Part shown: piece by piece, positions 56,939-64,000 of the stretch
Numbering within the stretch: position 1 is the stretch's first letter
Layout of the letters: each line of letters opens with the position of its first letter
DNA from: Hymenopus coronatus
Lineage: Eukaryota; Arthropoda; Insecta; Mantodea; Hymenopodidae
Direction of reading: 5' to 3'
DNA length: 64,000 bases
Assembly: GCA_030762935.1 (NCBI GenBank)
Contig: CM060884.1
Coordinates: forward strand, 74,474,696 to 74,538,695
The notes under the pieces: generated by a model
What the model saw: the letters and a program-made list of their open reading frames with translations, nothing else
Told to the model about the DNA's origin: nothing
Databases searched by the model: none
Position numbers and translations under genes: made by a program

Positions 56939-57931
56939 GTTTACTTTCTCTAACGTACTATGTACATCGGTAGAGAACGTATTGTATTCCATCCTCAATT
57001 CGATGTCAAAATTTCGCCGAAAATACAAGTTTTGACGTTCCTTGAGTCCAAAAAGTGCATTTATAGTTTTATGACAGGGTGTATGTGTGTGTGTGTGTGA
57101 GAGAGAGAGGGACTAACTCAAAAACGAAAATTCCGTTGAAAACCAAACTTGGTACTTAACTTCAGTACTCTTCAACAATGAAACACAAAGATTTTCAACA
57201 AAATTCCCGTAACCCAAACTGCCGTTTATATTTTGATTTTCTCAAAAATATTGTATGCCGTATATACTATTCACATAACAAATAAAATGTACATTATGAA
57301 TCTTTTGATAGCAGTCTCTGAAGATTCAATTATTCTGGATGCGTTTTGCACCATTGATAAAATGTAAGAGTTAGAAAAAAGAACTTACCGTACAGAAAAT
57401 GTGGAACTCATTACACATAATTTATTCCACATTTGAGGTGTTTTTAGAGCTGAAAATATTGCACCGTATATTTTGTAGTTGGTTTCCATATTTACATGAC
57501 AAAAAATGTGTATTGAGTTTTCTGGGAATAGCCTCTGAACACATGTTTATTGTGGATGAATTTTGTGGAAGTTTGCAAAACCGGTACACCGTAAAAGATA
57601 GAGAAACTCGAAAATGTAGAGCACATTAAAACACACGATTTACGTTATATACGTTTTTTTCGTGGAGTTAATCGTTTTTCATACAAGTAATAGGTAGTAA
57701 TAATAAGACTATATTTTTCTCCATTAGAATAAAGGAAGTAGAATCATAAACTTTTTAACAATAATTTGTTGCAGAGAAAGTCATGTGAATGGCATACATG
57801 ACTTCTACAGCTCTTTATTTGAATTCAGGGGGTGAAAAAACATGTATTTCCGGTAATATCTTGATATGGAATTTTTGGGTGCATTACAATACCTTCTCTA
57901 CACACTATTCACACAGTACGTGTAGAGAAAT
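56939..57931 (+). mobile_element. GTR copy with inverted L cap
   Basis: L end ACTTTCTCTAACGTAC; GT tract (57084-57099) grades into GAGAGAGAGAGG. The body has a local duplication near 57480-57520 (a second GGGAATAGCCTCTGAAC). R end AGAAAGTCATGTGAATGG; inverted L cap 57815-57931 ending GTGTAGAGAAATG. Confidence 0.84.
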
Positions 57932-58118
57932 GTAACCCAGCCTTCAAACACAAACTTGTAGTGTATCGTAACTGTCATGTGAAAGAAATCAGAGCGGCAT
58001 CCAGTTCTGCCAGTACTTAAGTAAAACTTTCCCATCGAAATAAAAAAAGGATCTCTTTTCTTACTCTAATACATATTTAAAAATGTTTTAGCAAGTGAGT
58101 GTAGCAAAATATTTTAAA

Positions 58119-58980
58119 AAATCTAATGTGTTCCACTCTCAAGGCTTTTTCTACATTTCTGCAACAAATTATTGTTCAAAAGCTTATGCTTCTATTTACT
58201 TCAAGCTAATCGAGAAAAAATTAGCAGAAATAGTCTTATTACTTGCTTCCTTGTAAGTAGAAGCGAAATAAGGGAGTATCATAGTTTAAAGTGATAGTCA
58301 AAAGCTGGTTGCTATGTGACTGAAGCTACTTTGTATGAAAAGGATTTAACAAATTTTTGTTTGAGAAAAGTATTAAGTTCTTCAAAGCTGAAACCAATAT
58401 CAAGGAATATTTAAAAAACGATAAACTCAATTATAAAAATATATATAATATAAATTGTGTGTTTTAAAGTGTTCTAAATTTTTTGTGTGGTAAGTTTTTG
58501 TCCATCTCTTACGGTGTAACAGTTAATGCAAAATTAAGTAAAATTCATCGAGAATAAAATAGTGATCACAGGCTGTCCCCAGAAAATTCAAGATAAACAT
58601 TTTAATTGCCATATAATATCCTAAAATGAGGTATTTTAATCAAAATCGTTAGAACAATTTTTGAGAAAATCAAAAATTTCGAAATAAAGTTCCATGTAAA
58701 AGGCAGTTTGGTGTGGGGAATTTTTCTCAAAATCTTCATGTCGCATCTCTGAAAGATACTAAATTTAAATACCAATTTTGGTATTTTACCGACTTTTCGT
58801 TTTTGAGATATCGTATTCACAGGCACACGCACACATGCGCGGACCTTTTTCTGAATATACTCTTTTTTGATACAGACAACCCTAAAATATGTGTTTTCGG
58901 TGAAATCTCGGTATCTAATTTTTGGGTGGAGTACAACACCTTCTCTATATACTACGTACGTAGTACGTGTAGATAAAGTA
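58119..58980 (-). mobile_element. GTR copy, full length
   Basis: R end CACTCTCAAGGCTTTTTC, type A R half with GCTGGTTGCTATGTGACTG, all body landmarks, short tract ACAGGCACACGCACAC, L hairpin 58940-58978. Confidence 0.87.
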
Positions 58981-59450
58981 GAAAGGTCCGTGTGTGCATC
59001 CGTGAACGAGATAACTAAAATCGAAAAATCGATTAACTACCAAACTTGGTATTTAAGTTAAATGACTTCCAAGGATACGCCAAGAAGATTTTCAAGAAAT
59101 CCCACCCCAGCGCAAACTATCCTTATATAAAAAAATGTTTATTTTCTCAATAACTGGTTTGACAATTTTGATTAAAATACAGTATATTAAAGATATTTAC
59201 AAAAAATGTAAATGGAGTGTTATTTATGGACGCTCTTTAACTACTCAGCGTCCCATTCTAAATTGGGCGTGAAAGACCGCTAAATTTTGCTCAGAGGCCT
59301 CTCTATCAGGCTTGAGGTTCTCTTATATGCCGTAAATCGGGACCAACGGCTTTTGTTCCCTTCCGAAGGAAGCCATGCTAAGGATTTTTTCACCGCATGG
59401 TAACCATTACAACACGGAGGGCGACATATATTTACATGACAAATAAGATG
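58981..59450 (+). repeat. GTR fragment split by SINE-a
   Basis: It starts at AAAGGTCCGTGTGTGCATCC, right at the GT tract, fused to the L tip of the preceding minus copy. It runs to AGATATTTACA (59201), is interrupted by SINE-a, and resumes ATATTTACATGACAAATAAG (59428). Confidence 0.83.
59202..59427 (-). mobile_element. SINE-a copy with 9-bp target duplication
   Basis: The minus strand has the head GTCGCCCTCCGTGTTGTAATGG-like start (A box only; the B box region is deleted between GGTTACCATG and CGGTGAAAAA). The body shows CTTCCTTCGGAAGGGAAC. The flanking ATATTTACA occurs at 59193-59201 and 59428-59436. Confidence 0.85.
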
Positions 59451-60118
59451 AAAATTGTTAACATTAATATTTATAAACCTATTGATGCTTTACCAAGTGA
59501 GTGTATCAAAATGTTTGGAAAAAGTAATACGCAGGATTATTTTCTACAATATTTTTTAGGCTATTTACAAGTAGCGTGCTTCTATCAAAGCTACACTAAA
59601 ATGAATGCAAGATTTCAAATATTCATATGCTATTAAGATAATTACGAAAATTACATTTCAAATCCCCTTAAAAATATAACATAGTATTTACACCATGTTA
59701 CTAGCGCCAGTGCGGGATTAGAAAATGATGAAGCTAATGGCAGCATGGTGTGCTAGACAGAGACAGAAATGCCACATTTACCGACTCCTAAGGTTGAGAG
59801 GTACATACACACAGCATGTATGAGAACGTGTGTGCTCCGGAACAAGCAGCGCCCCTTAGGCTCTGATCGCTGTTCTGCAAATGATAGTCGGCATGTTCCT
59901 TCTTTTGGCGGTTCAAGACACGGTAAAGCTGAGAGCGTGTTGATTCCTGCAATACAAGGCTCCAGCACGTACTGGAGGAGAGAGATAGAGAGAGACGCAT
60001 GTTCCTCGCCTGCTCGAGTTGGCAAGCCTGCTTTGTATACAAGGCAGGAGTCATCCGTTTTAAACTATGAAGAACCACGAAGTTTTGAAACGATCCCTTA
60101 ATTAATATTTGATTTCGC
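59451..60118. other. Unassigned DNA, partly GC-richer
   Basis: 59760-60080 is less AT-rich and stays open in three overlapping frames (90-110 codons), which argues for composition and not coding. It includes GGAGAGAGATAGAGAGAGAC. No domain was recognised. Confidence 0.35.
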
Positions 60119-60310
60119 TACTCTATGCATGATGTACATAGGGGATACCGAGGTTTCACCGAAACTATATGTTTTGAGATCCGCTAAATTAAAAAATATC
60201 TGATGTGTTCCATTCATATGATTTTCTCTACATCTCTACAACAAATTATTGTAGTCTTATTCTACTACTTTGTATGGACAAGAGTTCACAAATTCCCATG
60301 TGAGAAAAGT
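60119..60310. repeat. GTR L fragment (+) joined to R fragment (-)
   Basis: 60119-60195 is a + L end reduced to GATACCGAGGTTTCACCG and nearby sequence. 60196-60307 is a minus R end (CTGATGTGTTCCATTCATAT) with a collapsed R third. Together they form a small L/R inverted remnant. Confidence 0.75.
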
Positions 60311-61165
60311 ATATACTATGATCATAGAGTATAGAGAAGGTATTGCACTCCACCCAAAAATTCAATACCGAGATTTCACCGGAAATATATGTTTTAGGGT
60401 CCCCTGTACCAAAAAAAAAATAATTTTCAGAAAAAAGGTCCGTGTGTGTGTGTGTCCGTGGGTCCGTGTGTCTGTGAATACGATAACTCAAAAACGAAAA
60501 GTCGGTAAAATACCAAACTTGGTATTTAACTTTAAAATCTTACAGGGATGCGACACGAAGATTATGAGAAAAATCTCCCCACCCCAAACTACCCTTTACA
60601 TGGAGCTTTGTTCGAAAATTTTGATTTTCTCAAGAATGATTCAAGCGAATTTGATTGAAATATCGTATATTAAAGATATGACCTGACAAATAAAATATAT
60701 ATCTTGAATTTTTTGGTAATAGCCTCTGAGGACTACTTTATTCTGAACAAATGTTACGGAATTTTGCATAACTGCAAAACCGTAACACATGTACAAAATT
60801 TACCCCACAAAGGTATAGAGCACGTTAAAACACACAGTTTATGCTATATAATTTTTCTTCGTGAAGTTGATCGTTTTTGAGATATTCCTTTTATTTAGTT
60901 TCAGCTTTGAAAAACTTACACTTTTCTCATACGGGAATTTTTCAATTCCTGTCCATTCAAACAAAGGAACTTCAGTCATAATGCAACCAGCTTTTGACTA
61001 TCACTTTAACCTGTGGTACTTCCATATTTCTACTTACAAGGAAGTAAGCAATAACTATTTCTGCATTTTTTATTTTTCGATTACCATGAAGCACAGAGAA
61101 GCATAAGCTTTTTAGCAATAATTTGTTGCAGACATGTAGAGAATGGAACACATCATATTTTTTTA
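60308..61165 (+). mobile_element. GTR copy, near full length
   Basis: Starts in the L hairpin (TATGATCATAGAGTATAGAG). Clear GT tract (60441-60480), then CTCAAAAACGAAAAG and CCCCACCCCAAACTACCC. GCAACCAGCTTTTGACTATC is at 60982. The R end is shortened (TGTAGAGAATGGAACACATC). One of the least diverged bodies in the window. Confidence 0.88.
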
Positions 61166-62395
61166 CCTTATAATGTTTATTTGCAATCTCTCTTATCTCC
61201 CTGAACTGTGTCAAGAAAATGTAATTGAAAACTGGGAGCATCTTAGTACATGCTCTGCAATTTTGGGACAAATCAAATTGTCAACTTTATTGGAAAGCCC
61301 GGAGGCTAATGGCTATTGTTGAACAATCTGAGCTTTAGATTATATTCAGGGGACAAGGTACTCTGAAATGATGAAAAAATAACATTTTTTGTTTAAGACA
61401 CTAGTAAAACCTCTATTGTTTCTAGTTTCAGAAAAGGTATACTATTGGTGGGTTAAAGTATTTTAATCAATTTAGATATAATGTTAATGCTAGTCTGCAT
61501 TTCTTGAAAGTTGTTATGCAATGCCACTTTTGAGAACATTCGTATCTTTAAATTCAGTTATGTACCTTTTCTTCAGAAACTATGTGAGCTAGAAAGCTGA
61601 AATTTTCAGCACACACACACAACTTTTTGAACCACGATCGTGATGCTATGGTACGTATTCATTACATTAAGAAAGCAATAGCGTTTCAAATTTTCCACAT
61701 TTTTACTTTTAGAATTTGCAAATATATTTCTTTTTTAGTTTCTACTGAAATTGTATCGCAGCTAAATAATTGAGGTTCAGGAGATAGCTCATTATACTAA
61801 GAAGAAGTATGGAAAATTGTGGTTATGTATTGCAAATAGTATCAGAGAAAAAGGAACATGAATTCACATGTTTTAAAACCAATATTTATTACTTTTCTGC
61901 TGAATGAAATACTTTTATAGACTCAACCACATAAACTATAAATGTAAACAAACGCTTGAAACAATTGTCATAATTTATAGAATAATTCGTATACATTTAT
62001 GATAAAACAATTGAATACTTTAAGAGCAGTGGTAATTCAACTCACTTAAGGTGTAATTTCCGTATGTTCAGAATACCTTGTTCCCTTAAATAAAGAAACG
62101 TTTTGTAGTCTCGTGGCTTACAATACAGCTTCAATTGAGACAAACTTCTAAATCGGTGATACGGTGTTTGTATAATTGTTTATGGCCGGAAATACAAGTT
62201 TGAGGACCTTTGAAAGGCTTGACTTGTATATAAACTGGCCCACACAAAGGGCTCTTCGCTGAAATTAGTTTATCCCGGACAGCGCGGCTGCCAAAAGGTT
62301 TGCCTAACCACAGGTAAATAGGGGAATTCATTCTATTGGGAAGGAGGACTTGATAATTGAATGCTTCAAAAGAAACACTATCTGTCAGGTCTGAT
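61166..62395. other. Unassigned AT-rich DNA
   Basis: About 1.2 kb without recognisable genes, GTR or SINE. Short CA run at 61612-61620. Nothing else supportable. Confidence 0.4.
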
Positions 62396-62460
62396 CTGCT
62401 AGTTCAGTCGGTAGAGCGCCTGCCTTCAAAGGGTCCTGGGTTTGCTTCCCGATGGAGCAT
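62396..62460 (+). other. tRNA-like sequence (SINE head)
   Basis: A box TAGTTCAGTCGGTAGAGC (62400-62417) and B box GGGTTTGCTTCCC (62438-62450) are well spaced. The acceptor stem cannot form (ATCTGCT against GGAGCAT). Probably a short SINE or tRNA pseudogene rather than a working tRNA gene. Confidence 0.6.
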
Positions 62461-62469
62461 TAAGTAGTC

Positions 62470-63345
62470 AAGATTATTCCCCAATGTGCAGAGAGTCTCG
62501 AAATATGAATAAGAGTGTGAAGCCCCTAAAGAGTAACGCTGACTAACTATGAGGACACATTGTCTTGATGAAACTAAACTTTCTTTTACGGCAAATGCGA
62601 CCATTTTTGCTTGATTTCATCACTCAAACACTGTAAGTTCACAGAACATTCGTTATTGATTATTTTTCCTTTTCTGAGATAACCACTAAAAATTATCCCG
62701 TGTACATCCCAAAAAATTGATTCCATGATTTTGTCTGCAAATGGGACTGTCTTCTCCTTCTTTAGAGCCGATTCCCCCCCCTTCCAATCCACTGTTTTGT
62801 TGCTCCTTCGTCTCAGGTGTAAAGTGACGTACCTAAATTTCATCCATTGTTATGAATCGACACAAAAACTCAGTTTTATTGCAGCGAAACAGTCGAAACA
62901 CTCGACTGAGACATCCTCATGACGCTGTTTTTGTTCTATTGTGAGCAAACGCGGCACTGACCTGGCGCACAACTTTCTCATATCCCAATTTTCAGCCAGT
63001 ATGCAAAGTACACAACTTTTTGAAATGCCTGTAATGTCAGCTAGATCCCGCACTTTCAGTCGACAGTCATGCAATACCATTTTGTGGATTTTCTTTACAG
63101 TTTCTGGACTGGTGACCTCATTTGGTCGACCGCTGCGATGTTTGTCTTGGCAGCTCGCACGTCCACACATAAACTTTGCCACCCAATATTTCACTGTTGT
63201 AAACTAAGGAGCAGACTCCCCCAAAGTAGAATCTAGCTCAGTTTTAATATTAGTTGGACTAAGACCTTTCAAATGAAAGTATTGTATCACATAACGATGA
63301 CCAGTTTTATCCTTGTTTACAAATTTCCTAGGAGCATTCACTAAA
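62470..63345 (-). pseudogene. Mariner (DD34D) transposase pseudogene
   Basis: On the minus strand the paired HTH domain is clear: GHRYVIQYFHLKGLSPTNIK near 63250-63310, HRSGRPNEVTSPETVKKIHK near 63075-63135, LKVRDLADITGISKS, and MRKLCARSVPRLLTIEQKQ. The first catalytic Asp is in TMDE (62839-62850). In another frame follow GGESALKKEKTVPFADKIME and IFWDVHGIIF. The second Asp is in FHQDN (about 62561-62573), about 93 codons after the first, as expected for mariner. There is at least one in-frame stop in the HTH part and two frameshifts. The region after HQDN is too decayed to show the third Asp. No terminal repeats were found. The copy is dead. Confidence 0.9.
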
Positions 63346-63817
63346 GATGGCTGCCAAACAATGTAACATCGCCAAACCTCAAACTTAAGATTTCTAAGGT
63401 TGGTACCCTTAAAATTGTTGTTTGAAAAAACAACCGCTGTCTATACGTCAGATCGGTCACTTATGGGACATCTACTTTATATACGAGGGCGAAAAAAGAA
63501 ACAAAAGATAAAAAGTATAGAAAAAGAAAGAGAAATAAATAGAAACAAATAAACTCTAAGTAACTAAATAAATTTGATCTGTTTTCGCACACTAGCCGGG
63601 AAATTTCCCACACTTTACTAGTTCCTCTATCAGCTAGTACATCCCAACATGCAAATTCCCTCTAGCAGAATTTAAATATTTTTGAGTTTACTTGTTCTCT
63701 GGTTATCCTACTGTGCGCATTCTGACAAATTGTATGCCCAGAAAACTACAGAATTGACAGATTTTCTTGTATAATTGTCTGCTATTTCTGTATTCTCCAT
63801 CCTCCCAGATTAAACCA
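63346..63817. other. Unassigned DNA beyond the mariner relic
   Basis: The first 150 bp probably hold the mariner leader, since sequence near 63300-63345 still reads as the transposase N-terminus. Beyond that is AT-rich DNA with an A-rich run at 63495-63560. No gene seen. Confidence 0.4.
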
Positions 63818-64000
63818 TTACATTCCTGATCTTGTTTTCTTCCTAAGTGAAGTAAATTTGTGCCTCTTTACCCAACTCCGTATTATTTCGTTTGTTTTCA
63901 TTTTATAACTCGATTCAATTTCCTGTCGGTTGATGTATGTTGATCTTCTTTTGACACTTTTCCATATGTTTTCGTCATTTGTTTTGCCTCTTTGCCATAC
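63818..64000 (-). CDS. Open frame running off the window edge, unknown
   Basis: 60 codons are open from the window end to TAA (63818-63820). The product is basic and Lys/Arg/Thr rich (TNDENIWKSVKRRSTYINR, then SWVKRHKFTSLRKKTRSGM). It has no N-terminus here. The composition looks protein-like and could be the C-terminus of a retroelement protein or a host exon; I cannot tell which. Confidence 0.3.
   Translation of the reverse strand, partial: VWQRGKTNDENIWKSVKRRSTYINRQEIESSYKMKTNEIIRSWVKRHKFTSLRKKTRSGM

Noticed and set aside
59753..60101. Protein-coding exon of 90-110 codons
   Set aside because: Three different frames on both strands stay open over the same interval, as expected from base composition. 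No domain or splice evidence.
1..61165. Protein coding in GTR copies (frames of 60-138 codons recurring in most copies)
   Set aside because: The frames differ between copies, start and stop at different landmarks, and cross the GT tract. No frame is conserved across the family.
62396..62460. Functional tRNA gene
   Set aside because: A and B boxes are good, but the acceptor stem fails to pair and the sequence runs on as a SINE would.
63481..63495. Mariner terminal repeat TACGAGGGCG for the relic at 62470-63345
   Set aside because: It points the wrong way for the minus-strand transposase and has no matching copy at the other side.

Overview
This is a eukaryotic, AT-rich, intergenic-type window, and almost all of it is repeats and transposon remains. 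I recognise no intact host gene. The transposase relics (a DUF4817-type helix-turn-helix transposase and a mariner DD34D transposase) and several tRNA-headed SINE families suggest an arthropod, probably an insect with a large genome. A cockroach-like or other polyneopteran source would fit, but that is a guess from memory of similar transposases and is not shown by the sequence.

One repeat family dominates. I call it GTR (GT-tract repeat). Full copies are about 870-890 bp and non-coding. I call + the orientation that starts at the L end. L begins ACTTTCTCTACACGTAC and folds back on TAGAGAAGGT as a hairpin. It continues with CACCCAAAAATTCGATACC and CGAGATTTCACCGGAAAT, then an internal (GT)n tract, CTCAAAAACGAAAAG, CCCCACCCCAAACTACCC, CTGGGAATAGCCTCTGA, AAAACACACAATTTATG and GCAAGTAATAAGAC. 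The R end is GTAGAGAAAGTCATGTGAA followed by GGAACACATCAGA. ACTTTCTCTAC is therefore inverted at both ends, but it lies at the very tip of L and about 20 nt inside R. Around 20 near-complete copies and many fragments of both orientations lie end to end and nested. The layout (asymmetric inverted ends, a hairpin at one end, an internal microsatellite) resembles non-autonomous Helentron/HINE (DINE-1-like) elements. That class assignment is inference.

Layout: 1-24 kb holds GTR copies, scattered SINEs, a TA-flanked fold-back transposon with DUF4817 transposase sequence in its arms (6522-7392), two segmental duplications (blocks A and B), and a second DUF4817 transposase relic (22935-23275). 24.1-27.2 kb is a 59-bp GTT/GTG-rich minisatellite. 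28.1-42.1 kb is one GTR copy whose internal GT-tract position holds about 12.3 kb of an 82-bp minisatellite with (AC)n linkers. 42-51 kb is GTR copies, SINE heads and unique DNA. 51.4-54.7 kb is a mariner-like remnant carrying a 92-bp satellite made from the 3' half of a SINE, capped by a two-headed SINE. 54.7-61.2 kb is more GTR, two SINEs and a possible hammerhead-ribozyme-like remnant (56787-56826). 61.2-64 kb is unique DNA plus a mariner transposase pseudogene.

Nothing here works together as a pathway. The biology is how repeats seed new satellites: all three large tandem arrays appear to have grown from a simple tract or an existing mobile element, and two of them (82 bp and 92 bp) sit inside identifiable older elements.
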